Origin: Earliella scabrosa
Taxonomy: Eukaryota > Basidiomycota > Agaricomycetes > Polyporales > Polyporaceae
DNA: 64,000 nt
Direction of reading: 5' to 3'
Assembly: GCA_022605405.1 (NCBI GenBank)
Contig: JABYQQ010000008.1
Span: forward strand, 1,860,001 to 1,924,000
Notes under the pieces: model-generated
What the model saw: the letters and a program-made list of their open reading frames with translations, nothing else
The model's database searches: none
What the model was told of the DNA's origin: nothing
Position numbers and translations under genes: made by a program
Shown: positions 53,301 through 61,372 of the stretch, in pieces
How the letters are laid out: each line of letters begins with the position of its first letter
Numbering within the stretch: position 1 is the stretch's first letter

Positions 53301-53896
53301 AGCTCGTACAGGCATTCAGGATCGAACAGGAGCCGACACACAAGACGGCGAAGAACGCGTGGCTTTACGACTCACGCGTCCGACGACTGAATGAACCGAA
53401 GGACCAGCCGCAACGCGACTTCAAGGACCAACGGCCGTTATGCGCGGAAGTCATCATCAACGACGTGACCGCGTACGCGCTGTTCGACTCTGGGAGCACA
53501 ACGGACATGTTGTCTCCAGTCGTCGCATACATCGCCCAGTCAGATTGTATAAATCTGACCGAGCAGATGGGGCTGCAACTCGGCACCAAGAATAGTCGGA
53601 CGAAGATCACGCACGGTACAAGGGCACGACTGAAGGTCGGCCAAGTCAACGAACAACACTACTTTGACGTCGTCGACATCGACCGGTACGACGTGATCCT
53701 AGGCACGCCTTTCTTCCGCCGACATAACGTCGAGTTGGACTTCAAGCACCGGAGGATCCTTATCGACGGCAAGGCGATTCCGCTTTACGACGAGGTCGAC
53801 GAGGCGGAAATGCTGCGTCAACGCGATAAGGATCGTCGACGAGGAGTCGGCAGGCAGTTGCGTACAGCACTGCTGGCTGAACTCGAGCAAGCATAG
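50360..53896 (+). CDS. Gag-protease polyprotein of the chromovirus
   Basis: From the ATG at 50360 (MDPQEHLNPHYAR), 1,178 codons. The first half is low-complexity (Ser/Thr, then Pro/Gln-rich). The retrotransposon Gag core is at residues about 590-745 ('NVWLSNVLNYCRRLHV', 'FESAVIALYRRFVLT', 'DKFLSNLPRELEHHIV'). A zinc knuckle 'CFACGKAGHWANSPAC' (about 858-873) has an enlarged last spacing (CX2CX4HX6C instead of X4). An acidic region follows, then a retropepsin-type protease with active site 'ALFDSGSTTDML' (about 1043) and 'YDVILGTPFFRRH'. Gag packages the RNA and the protease cleaves the polyproteins. The ORF ends in TAG at 53894-53896, while the Pol frame is open in the -1 frame from just upstream. 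Confidence 0.92.
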   Translation: MDPQEHLNPHYARTSSSAQSAASRHSTTGSTTAHGISLERTSRRGTPAMTSATLAGTTPTRRPTSAFNTSRTDFAATSTPYTRHSVDYDRQDISDDNPIPGSMPRTEAPTTSALPPYVSDRKGKERRRSQQDDSDTDDGILRIPQSAAAQMLSLMLQQHRHYARGSQDDQAFLRQIQQTALDMGLQLDTDELANLSATAPVQEAEPSQAQYDDDDFDSREVEQGLEIEQVLSRDRTERLARAGLSQGDDSVREYTQTQENSGWGQTEYAQAADTSVRVSAPVPTYPPQVPFPTQSPTTGHQTMEGQPPSSSTDTSTARSSASTVRQDGPHPQYRTTGHPSSMPRLVTPGPAPQEPTRLAPRPSHVSFAHLAKAYPAPESASTARTQQRQAGPATGGLGAQTSQSTPGPPVPPKPYGVRTGTVPQPTAVQGGQLPQPSAQPPPQAAYPQASQPPPAQQQVPLPQPAQPQAAPPQPPQAPQQPQQGPPTPQAPYAYQPVNLGSTYQSASGQWPATSYAPSASFAPTTIQSGIFPTTTVAQPIPATNLRDSIGLKHIVKMIQTHVAQPSTGPLPDYLRHSKIPPPAAYNGKDDDAVFNVWLSNVLNYCRRLHVTGPDMDGDRVDILAGALSDDAANWFFQNVQSEYRQQRYWTFESAVIALYRRFVLTDAFQYASNQFDRVRYRPLPDGGVAKLYQDMTHWAQRMFEYPSEKVFKDKFLSNLPRELEHHIVISRGIDPMAIHSRDLYTLALQIEDALAGIRLRRQAHETPSRTHNPASGSSRQGSGQKQGGYSQPSRLLFKPIKKADASRSSRPILVKKAPFVKKDAYPSRPPGRPQERPPIRHETKPQASSSNKANSGSCFACGKAGHWANSPACPMYGKPKVKLFAHHVVENDEDGQNEPAEDDHDQPGEQPEGLEPPESDREDDYQGLYAESEDEVDLDGQQSDLEYYELYTNVMTLCRDDEEANEQPIVQTDPLLDASEKLVQAFRIEQEPTHKTAKNAWLYDSRVRRLNEPKDQPQRDFKDQRPLCAEVIINDVTAYALFDSGSTTDMLSPVVAYIAQSDCINLTEQMGLQLGTKNSRTKITHGTRARLKVGQVNEQHYFDVVDIDRYDVILGTPFFRRHNVELDFKHRRILIDGKAIPLYDEVDEAEMLRQRDKDRRRGVGRQLRTALLAELEQA

Positions 53897-54139
53897 GGGA
53901 CCGCAGCGGGCAGCACCGTTGCGGAACCTCCCCACTCCCGCTATGCGCAGACATCAAAGTCGTCGGGAGGGGAGGGGAACGGCACCAACGCCGTTAATTC
54001 GACACCCGTACGACACCAAGGCAGAAAATCAGACGAAAAAATTCCAAGAATCGCGGACCGTACAGGTCCCACACTCCACTCGTCAAAAGGTCCACGAACG
54101 GGTCTGTCGGGTCTCCCAGATCCACTGGGGATCCATCAG

Positions 54140-57100
54140 ATGTTCGTGAACATCTTGACTGACTACCTCGACGACGAACAGATTCGGAAGACTCATCGAG
54201 AGTCTCCCGAAACCGACGACGAGGCAAAGCTTCAAGAACTCCGCGATAAATGGTTTGCGGAGTACGACGACATGCTTCAGCCACCTCCACCCGGCTTACC
54301 GCCGTGGCGAGAGGTCAACCACAAGATACCTCTCATTGACGAGAGCAAGCAGTACAGGTATCGCTTACCGCGATGTCCTGAGGCCGTAAAGACCGAACTG
54401 CTCATGAAGATCAATAAGTACACCAACGCGATGTGGTGGCGGATGGCCAATGTCACGCAGGCCGCCCCACTCCTGTGCGTTGCAAAGAAGAACGGCAAAC
54501 TACGTACAGTAGTTGATGCCCGTCAACGCAACGACAACACCGTCAAGGACGTGACGCCATTGCCGGACCAGGACCAGATCCGCATGGACGTCGCGCGCGC
54601 GAAATATCGGTCGAAGATCGACCTCTCAGATGCCTACGAACAGGTTCGTATAGAACTCGAAGACATCTGGAAGACGGCATTTTCAACCCCATACGGCACG
54701 TTCGTTAGCATGGTCATGCAACAGGGCGACTGCAACGCGCCGGCGACCTTCCAGCGATTGATGACCACCATCTTTCGCGACTTCATCGGCCGGTTCGTCC
54801 ATGTGTACTTGGACGACATATTCGTCTTCTCGGACACAATCGAGGACCACGAGAAGCACCTCAAGCTCGTATTCGACAAGTTGCGAGAGGCTAAGCTATA
54901 CCTTAGCCGCTCCAAGTGCGACTTGTACTCGAAGAGGATGGACTGTCTTGGCCACATCATCGACGATTGCGGGCTTCATGCCGACGCCGACAAGATGAGT
55001 CGCATCCGCGACTGGAGGACTCCTCGGTCGTACCACGAAGTTCAACGCTTCCTTGGTCTCGTCAACTATCTCGGACAGTTCATGCCGAACGTGTCCGCGT
55101 ATACTTCAGTACTCTCTGACATGGAGCATAACGACAGACCCTTCGTCTGGCGTCCGCTCCATCAGAAGTGCTTCGACATGATCAAGAGGATGGCGTGCAA
55201 GGCTCCGATCCTCAAGCCCATCGACCCACGCAAGCCAGAACCTATCTGGCTGATCTGCGACGCGTCCGTACATGGACTGGGTGCGCTCTATGGGCAAGGC
55301 GAGGACTGGAAGACCTGCCGTCCGGCTGGATTTCTGTCTAAGAAATTCACCGGCGCGCAGCGTGCGTACCACACGTATGAACAGGAAGCCCTTGCCATCC
55401 TCGAAGGCCTCATGAAGTGGGAAGACAAGCTACTCGGGCGGAAGTTTACGATCGTAACAGATCATAAAGCCCTCGAGTTCTTCAAGACGACGACCCAACC
55501 CAACAACAGGCAAATACGTTGGATCGAGTACATGGCTCGATTCGACTATACGCTACTACATGTGCCCGGGAAGGACAACAAGGTGGCCGACTGTCTATCA
55601 AGGTACTACGAGAACGACAACGCGGACGAGTTCCATCCGGTTCAAGACTACGTCAACGCCGACGTACGCCTCGACCCGGATTGGGACGACTTGCCCAACA
55701 CTCGCATCGCCGAGCTCCGTGCTGGACGCATCACGCGTCAGAACCCCGACGGCCTTGATTCTAAAGATCGAGACGCTCAACGCGAACTCAGGATGAAGAC
55801 TGAACAACGCGTCGCGGAAGCTCAGGAAATGGCAGAAGCAGCCGCGAAGGCCGCGGAACGCGCCATCACCTCCGAACAAGCACATACCGTGCAACAAGAC
55901 GAGGAACCCGCACCTACCGTGTGGGACGCCCTCGCCAACGGCCCGTCATTACAGAAGTCGATCAACGACATCGACGGGTTCTTGGACGCCGTCAAGGCCG
56001 GCTACGAATCCGACCCGACGTTCAGCAAGATCCTCAAGGCGCCATCGCAGTACAAGAGCTTCGTCGTAAGAGACGGGTTCGTGTACACGGTGAACCGACG
56101 CGGCGAAGAGGTACTGTGCGTACCTCGCACGAAGTTCAAGCTCAAGACTACCACGCAAACGATCATCGACCAAGGACACGAAGCGGTTGGACACTTCGGG
56201 TCTCAGAAGACCTCAGAGTACATCCGCCGCTGGTTCTGGTGGCCTAAACTCGGCCTGGAAGTCGACCGGTTCTGCATCTCGTGTGCGCGCTGCCAAGTAT
56301 CTAAATCGCGCAACAAGCTCAAGGCCGGTCTTTTGCACTCGCTACCCATTCCACTCATTCCGTGGATAGGTATCTCCATGGACTTCGTCGGACCATTCCC
56401 TAGGTCGAACGGGTACGACTACTTATGGGTAGTCGTATGCCGTCTCACCTCCATGGTCCACCTCATTCCTGTTCGCACTACCGACACGGCCGCGGACCTC
56501 GCAGCGATATTCATGCGCGAGGTCGTCCGGCTCCATGGACTCCCCGAGTCCATCGTATCGGACCGCGACTCCAAGTTCACATCAAGATTCTGGAGGGAGC
56601 TTCATCGCCTACTCGGCGCGAAGCTCCTCATGTCAACCGCGTTCCACCCGCAGACCGACGGTGTTTCTGAACGAAACATCCGCTCGATCACGCAAATACT
56701 TCGCGCGATGGTGCGCCCTGACCAACTCGACTGGCTCGAGAAGATTCCGATGGTTGAGTTCGCTCTCAACTCGGCCACCAGCGCGTCAACAGGATTCGCG
56801 CCTTTCGAGCTCAACTACGGCTATATGCCGCGCACGATGTCGGGTATACGCACGGACTCGACCTTCACTGGCGTTCGCGAGTTCGCGCAGCGCGCGCGCG
56901 CGAACTTGGAGATGGCGCACGACGTGCTCATCGAGAGCCGTGTGCACCAGACCCATTACGCGAATCAGGATCGTCAAGAGGATCCGGACTTCGAGGAGGG
57001 TGACCTAGTGTACCTCTCCACGAAGAACTTGTCGATTCCGAAGGGGCGCGCGCGGAAGTTGGTACCGAAATATATTGGACCCTATAAGGTCCTGAAGGCG

Positions 57101-57466
57101 AGCAGGGAGACGTCTAGTTATACCCTAGAACTACCGGCCGATCTTGTCGAACGAGGCATTCACGCGACGTTTCATGTAAGTCTACTACGGAAACACGAGC
57201 CCAATGACGACATGTTGTTCCCTCATCGAGAGGCGCGTGCGTTCTACGATATGGGGAACGACGACGAGCAAGAATGGCTCGTGGACGAGATCGTCGGCCA
57301 CAAATGGGAGGACAATAAAGTCCAGTTCCACGTTAGGTGGACCCACGGCGACACGACTTGGGAGCCGTACACCAAGTGCAGCAAGCTCGCTGCGCTTGAA
57401 GAGTATTTCAGGCTCCAGGGCGTGAAGCACTGGAGGTCCTTGGCGCGCAAGCCAGCGGAGGACTAA
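54140..57466 (+). CDS. Pol polyprotein: reverse transcriptase, RNase H, integrase, chromodomain
   Basis: First ATG at 54140, but the frame is open from about 53881, so translation may enter by frameshift from Gag-Pro. Reverse transcriptase has 'LRTVVDARQRNDNTV', 'KIDLSDAYEQVRIE' and the active site 'VHVYLDDIFVFSD' (about 223). RNase H shows 'WLICDASVHGLGAL' and 'YEQEALAILEGL'. Integrase has the HHCC zinc region (GHEAVGHFG...CARCQVSK, about 680-720) and the D,D,E residues in 'MDFVGPF', 'VSDRDSKFTS' and 'DGVSERNIRS'. The C-terminus carries a chromodomain, 'EWLVDEIVGHKWEDNKVQ' to 'TWEPYTKC' (about 1046-1095), which defines a chromovirus and steers integration by histone binding. All catalytic residues are intact across 1,108 codons. 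Confidence 0.95.
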   Translation: MFVNILTDYLDDEQIRKTHRESPETDDEAKLQELRDKWFAEYDDMLQPPPPGLPPWREVNHKIPLIDESKQYRYRLPRCPEAVKTELLMKINKYTNAMWWRMANVTQAAPLLCVAKKNGKLRTVVDARQRNDNTVKDVTPLPDQDQIRMDVARAKYRSKIDLSDAYEQVRIELEDIWKTAFSTPYGTFVSMVMQQGDCNAPATFQRLMTTIFRDFIGRFVHVYLDDIFVFSDTIEDHEKHLKLVFDKLREAKLYLSRSKCDLYSKRMDCLGHIIDDCGLHADADKMSRIRDWRTPRSYHEVQRFLGLVNYLGQFMPNVSAYTSVLSDMEHNDRPFVWRPLHQKCFDMIKRMACKAPILKPIDPRKPEPIWLICDASVHGLGALYGQGEDWKTCRPAGFLSKKFTGAQRAYHTYEQEALAILEGLMKWEDKLLGRKFTIVTDHKALEFFKTTTQPNNRQIRWIEYMARFDYTLLHVPGKDNKVADCLSRYYENDNADEFHPVQDYVNADVRLDPDWDDLPNTRIAELRAGRITRQNPDGLDSKDRDAQRELRMKTEQRVAEAQEMAEAAAKAAERAITSEQAHTVQQDEEPAPTVWDALANGPSLQKSINDIDGFLDAVKAGYESDPTFSKILKAPSQYKSFVVRDGFVYTVNRRGEEVLCVPRTKFKLKTTTQTIIDQGHEAVGHFGSQKTSEYIRRWFWWPKLGLEVDRFCISCARCQVSKSRNKLKAGLLHSLPIPLIPWIGISMDFVGPFPRSNGYDYLWVVVCRLTSMVHLIPVRTTDTAADLAAIFMREVVRLHGLPESIVSDRDSKFTSRFWRELHRLLGAKLLMSTAFHPQTDGVSERNIRSITQILRAMVRPDQLDWLEKIPMVEFALNSATSASTGFAPFELNYGYMPRTMSGIRTDSTFTGVREFAQRARANLEMAHDVLIESRVHQTHYANQDRQEDPDFEEGDLVYLSTKNLSIPKGRARKLVPKYIGPYKVLKASRETSSYTLELPADLVERGIHATFHVSLLRKHEPNDDMLFPHREARAFYDMGNDDEQEWLVDEIVGHKWEDNKVQFHVRWTHGDTTWEPYTKCSKLAALEEYFRLQGVKHWRSLARKPAED

Positions 57467-57687
57467 CACGGTCTGACGCGTCGCGCGTTAGACCACGTGA
57501 CCGCGTCAAGCGCCGACGACCCAATCGGGCGGACGAGGTGAAACAGCGCTTACGGCGGCGACTTAGCGAAATTATTCGCAATTTCGCGAGTCCGTCCGCC
57601 TCTCTCTCTCTCTTCACCTCGCCATCAGCCCGCTCGCTCTCTCGCTCTCTCTCTCGCTCGTACCACCACCAACCCCGCCACGTCGAC

Positions 57688-60081
57688 ATGAACCCGAACC
57701 CCGCCAACCCGCAAGAACAACAGATGGCCGTCGACGGCGGGCATCAACAGCAACAGCAACAGCAACTGCAGCCCCAAGAGCTGCAACCCCTCCCTCTCCA
57801 CCCTCACCTCGCACCGGCAGGGGGCGCTCCCGTCGTACATGACGGCGCGCCCCACCAATACCCTCAAAACCCGACGGGCCCGGCGGCATCGTATATGATG
57901 CCGCCCCCGCCTCAATACCCAACGGCAGCGACCATGGCCGCGCCGCCGTACGCTCAACCACCGGGGATGGGACAATACCCCACTCCGTACGGCTACCCGT
58001 ACGCGCCCATGCAGCCACCGTCAATGGTGCTGCCAGCGACGACCGTCCAGACCGCGCCCGGAATGCCGCCGCTCATGCCCATGGGCAACCCTCTGAATTG
58101 GAGGTGCCTTGGGCGCGAGATGATGTGCATGGCGCACGAAGACCCTCGCTGCAGGGTGTGTGCACAATACGTGCCACACCTCACGGCTGCAGCGAGCGAT
58201 CCGCAGTTCGTGCAGGCCCACGAGGAAGCTCGGGCGGCGCAACAGGCCGCCTACTACGAACACTTCCAACGCTGGCAGGCGTCGAGGGGGGAGGGGAACG
58301 ACGACGAACTTCGTCGTTTACGCACACGGACCCAGGAGCAAGACGAGGAGCTCGACCGGCTCCGCGCAGACAACCGCCGCCTTCGTGCTGAAGCGGACGA
58401 ATTGCGGAGGTCCAACACACGGCTCGAGAACCGTGCCCGCGAGCTCGAAGACCACGTTGCGAGTGCCTGGGAGGCACACGACGACCAACGGGCTCGCGCG
58501 GAGGGTCTCAGAGACGAGCTCGACCGACAAAGGGCTCGCGATCGGTCCCGATCGCCGGTTCGCCGCGACTACCCGCGCGACGATTACGCCATGCGTCGAC
58601 GCTCTCCTCCGCGGACCACGTCTTGGGTCCCGCCACCAACCTCGATGGGGCCTCCACCGCCTGGACACCGGCCCACTCGCCGGTACACATCCAGCGCGGC
58701 ACGCGGACGCGTGAACACGCGATCCCGCTCTCCACCTCCCGCATACCGGCCGCAACCCGAGTTCGTGCAAGGATCGTCTAGATCCTCTGCACCTACTGCG
58801 CCGACGAACCCCCCGTCCCCTCCGCAACTGCCGGATCAGTGGCAAGCACCCGCGCTGTCCAGCACCACTCAAAACGCAGTGCCGGACGATGCGATGGAGA
58901 CAGATACGTCTCCTCGCATGTCCCTCCCGACCTCGCTGCCCAGCCAGAGTCCAAGGCCGGACTCTGAGCAGGAGCTGCCCGCGCCGCAGGTCCGGATCGA
59001 CATCGATGCGATGGACCGGATCTTGGACGGCTCGGACGAGGACGAGGAGGAGCCGGAGTTCAACGCCGAGGACGCCAAGCGCCGTCAGTACAACCAAGAC
59101 CTGCGTCGACTGCGTCGCAAGACCCAGGACGCGAGGACGGCGCGGCGCGAGGGCAGTGCCAGCGCAGCTGCTCGACCAGCAAGGAGGCCGTATAGTCCTC
59201 CTACGACGACACAACCGGCACCGCGGGGATCGCTCCCTACGGGCACACCCGCCTCGGGACGAGCGGAATGGCCTCACGACCTAGCCATGCTCCGCGACAC
59301 GGACGTGCGCCTCGCGGACGCCTGGTTCGACTACGTACCTAGGCACTCGAACCAGGCCCAAGCGCTCATGGCGGAGGCTCGCAACCAGCAGGCCGGCGCC
59401 CTCCACCGCGTCCGTCACATCATCCACCAGATTGACGAACGCGCTGGCCTCATGTCCGTACCTGGACTAGCAGCCATCAAGAATGGCTGGCGCAACGACA
59501 TGAAGTCGAAGCGTCGGGAGCCCGAGCGCGCGGACTCGCGCGACCGAGGCGAAGGTCGTACAGACCCTCCTCCGAAGGCTCGGAAACTCACCCAGCCCAC
59601 GCACTTCGACTCTGTCGACCGCTGGGCTGAGTACTACCGCGAGTTTCCCAACTCGATTCCGCGGCAACTCCGCAGCCACCCCGAGGACACCACCGTCCCG
59701 TCTCCCCTCCTCATCGAAGGCAACAGCCTTCTACGGCGATTCATTCCCTCGACCAGGTCACGGGAGTCGGCGATCCGAGCCGCCCTCCTGTCCACCCTCG
59801 TACGGCTGTTTTCGGTCAGCTCGCTGTACGAACGCCTCGTAAAGAGGCTCGGCTTGCGAATCGGCACGACGGAGGACATCCGTCCCTTCACGCAGATGGC
59901 CAATGTGAGCCTGGAAGATGTCGCGCGATGGGCCGCCGAATGCGGCGTCACCACGAGAACCGCATCCCTTCTTGAGCTCGTTGCGCGTCGATACCGCAAC
60001 TTCGAGCTGGGACGACCCGTGGACGCGCAAGTCGCTTGGCCGGACTACCCCTCGTCACTCGCGGACTTCCCTCTGCCCTAG
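57688..60081 (+). CDS. Third ORF of the chromovirus, 797 aa, function unknown
   Basis: From the ATG at 57688 (MNPNPANPQEQQMAVDGG), lying 221 bp after Pol and inside the LTRs. Layout: Gln- and Pro/Tyr-rich start; a small Cys/His cluster ('CMAHEDPRCRVCAQYVPH', about 150-167); a long Arg/Glu coiled coil (about 210-290); RS-type dipeptides ('RDRSRSPVRRDY', 'TRSRSPPPAYRP'); an acidic stretch (GSDEDEEEPEF); and a folded-looking C-terminal domain ('DSVDRWAEYYREFPNSIPR', 'LSTLVRLFSVSSLYERLV', 'MANVSLEDVARWAAECGV'). It occupies the env position but has no signal peptide or membrane span, so it is not an envelope protein. RNA binding or nuclear targeting is a guess. It is fully open, which suggests selection to keep it. 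Confidence 0.8.
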   Translation: MNPNPANPQEQQMAVDGGHQQQQQQQLQPQELQPLPLHPHLAPAGGAPVVHDGAPHQYPQNPTGPAASYMMPPPPQYPTAATMAAPPYAQPPGMGQYPTPYGYPYAPMQPPSMVLPATTVQTAPGMPPLMPMGNPLNWRCLGREMMCMAHEDPRCRVCAQYVPHLTAAASDPQFVQAHEEARAAQQAAYYEHFQRWQASRGEGNDDELRRLRTRTQEQDEELDRLRADNRRLRAEADELRRSNTRLENRARELEDHVASAWEAHDDQRARAEGLRDELDRQRARDRSRSPVRRDYPRDDYAMRRRSPPRTTSWVPPPTSMGPPPPGHRPTRRYTSSAARGRVNTRSRSPPPAYRPQPEFVQGSSRSSAPTAPTNPPSPPQLPDQWQAPALSSTTQNAVPDDAMETDTSPRMSLPTSLPSQSPRPDSEQELPAPQVRIDIDAMDRILDGSDEDEEEPEFNAEDAKRRQYNQDLRRLRRKTQDARTARREGSASAAARPARRPYSPPTTTQPAPRGSLPTGTPASGRAEWPHDLAMLRDTDVRLADAWFDYVPRHSNQAQALMAEARNQQAGALHRVRHIIHQIDERAGLMSVPGLAAIKNGWRNDMKSKRREPERADSRDRGEGRTDPPPKARKLTQPTHFDSVDRWAEYYREFPNSIPRQLRSHPEDTTVPSPLLIEGNSLLRRFIPSTRSRESAIRAALLSTLVRLFSVSSLYERLVKRLGLRIGTTEDIRPFTQMANVSLEDVARWAAECGVTTRTASLLELVARRYRNFELGRPVDAQVAWPDYPSSLADFPLP

Positions 60082-60462
60082 GAACAAGTTCTACCACCGG
60101 CCGGAGCGACGGATCCGTCACAGATCCCACTCCCTGAGGATGACGTCCCCATGGGCGATGCGGATGGCGCGCCGGCCTCTCAGCCGAGCGGACACGCGGA
60201 GGACGGGGGCATACAGTCCACCGCCGGTACGTCGAGTGGCTCCAACGCATCGTCGTAAGCCTTCGCTGCGGACTTTTCGTCATCTCCATACGAGAGCGCT
60301 GACTTCAGGTCTAAGTTAACATTTTGTTTCCCCCGCATACGCTCTTCGCACCTAGACGGTGCCATCCCCCGATTGACCAGGTTTCGGACGGACTCTATTA
60401 ATTACTTCGCCACTTACCGTGGCTACTATTACTACTACAGACTGATAGAACCCAGTGGGTTC

Positions 60463-60475
60463 TGGTAGGGGGGAG
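60463..60475 (+). promoter_or_regulatory. Polypurine tract of the chromovirus
   Basis: A purine-rich run (GGTAGGGGGGAG) abuts the first base of the right LTR, as expected for the plus-strand DNA primer of an LTR element. Confidence 0.75.
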
Positions 60476-60690
60476 TGTAACGGATACGGAAGATAAGATT
60501 AGATTACTCGTAACTTACGTAATGTATCGCATCCGGGTAACCGGCCGAGCGTCCTATAAGACGCTCGGCCCGACGTGGCGAAAGCTCAGCCTTTCACCAC
60601 GACCCACCGTACCCCGCACTTCTCAGAATAGAGACTGGTGCAGTGTACAACGGGCGTGCGTGAACCGGGCTATCATCAAGACTTATTACA
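60476..60690 (+). repeat. Right LTR, 215 bp
   Basis: Identical to 50085-50299 at all positions compared. Confidence 0.95.
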
Positions 60691-60695
60691 CGGAG
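60691..60695. repeat. Target site duplication, right copy (CGGAG)
   Basis: Identical to 50080-50084. Confidence 0.85.
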
Positions 60696-60929
60696 CCAGG
60701 GTAGTCGCGCCTGTTCACTGCGATGATCCGCGCGTTGTTCTGCTTGGCGTAGGGGAGCAGCTTCTCGAAATTTGCTGCCATTCGTGTCAGCGGGAACTAA
60801 TCGCGCGCGGTTAGAGCTTTACTTACCGCCATGCCACATGAGTCCGTGAACGAGGACGAGGGTGGTGTAGTCGGTGCTACCCGTCGGCGCGCCAGAGTCG
60901 AGGATGGTACCGAGAGGAGACGTCGACAT
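60691..60929 (-). pseudogene. Alpha/beta hydrolase gene, N-terminal part
   Basis: The minus-strand ATG at 60929 starts 'MSTSPLGTILDSGAPTG'. The frame gives the oxyanion-hole strand 'TTLVLVHGLMWHGA', then an intron (GTAAGT...CAG, about 60772-60822) and 'NFEKLLPYAKQNNARIIAVN', 'RRDYPGS', where the LTR begins. The same codon continues on the far side of the element at 50084. An upstream open stretch (to 61234) could be spliced in frame to this exon and extend the N-terminus, but the ATG at 60929 fits the family better. Confidence 0.85.
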
Positions 60930-61372
60930 AGTGCGTGATGGGTTCCTGATGCAAGGATCCGAACTTTGCCGTCTCCTAAGTACAGAAGAACGGCGTTCAA
61001 GGGGAGCGGAATGCTGACTAACGCATGTGCTTGTAGGAGCACAGCTGTCACACCGAGAACTGTATCCCCAGCAGCGGCAAGATGCGATGCGTCCGATATG
61101 GCCGTGACGTTTCTACCCACCTCGCCTCCCAACTTCCTCATGTCGCGCGCAGAGCTCGCGCGTGTTGTGAGCGCTGCGATGGACGCGGTGTACCACTCGG
61201 GTTCGGTCGTTGCATGAGTGAGACGACTGAGCATTCAGTTGTGCCTGAAAGACTAGCAAGACAAAGTGCGATTCACAGCATCACTATAATACACAGAGCG
61301 AACACTCAACGTTCATGCGCATCCTGACTCCCAAAACGATCACGCTAGAGAGCGCCCCCGATCGACGAGACC
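60930..61372. other. Region between hydrolase start and second aldo-keto reductase
   Basis: It contains a minus-strand open stretch (61234 to about 60998) beginning 'MLSRLTHATTEPEWYTASI', rich in Ala/Thr/Val, which has protein-like composition and a possible donor (GTACTT) that would join it in frame to the hydrolase exon. It may be a 5' exon, a short upstream gene or chance; no family is recognised. Confidence 0.3.

Larger units (their letters stand above)
50085..60690 (+). mobile_element. Ty3/gypsy chromovirus LTR retrotransposon, 10,606 bp, with three ORFs
   Basis: Two identical 215-bp LTRs (TGTAA...TTACA) enclose a Gag-Pro frame, a Pol frame (reverse transcriptase, RNase H, integrase, chromodomain) and an extra third frame. 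A purine-rich tract precedes the right LTR and a 5-bp duplication flanks the element. No substitution between the LTRs and open frames throughout indicate very recent insertion, here into an intact alpha/beta hydrolase gene on the opposite strand. A tRNA primer site could not be identified by eye. Confidence 0.95.

Noticed and set aside
58318..59277. 319-codon Arg-rich minus-strand frame opposite the third retrotransposon ORF
   Set aside because: Antisense shadow with repetitive Arg/Ser composition. The plus-strand frame is longer and better structured.
57688..60081. Retroviral envelope gene
   Set aside because: The position fits, but there is no signal peptide, no transmembrane segment and the composition is coiled-coil and Arg/Ser-rich.
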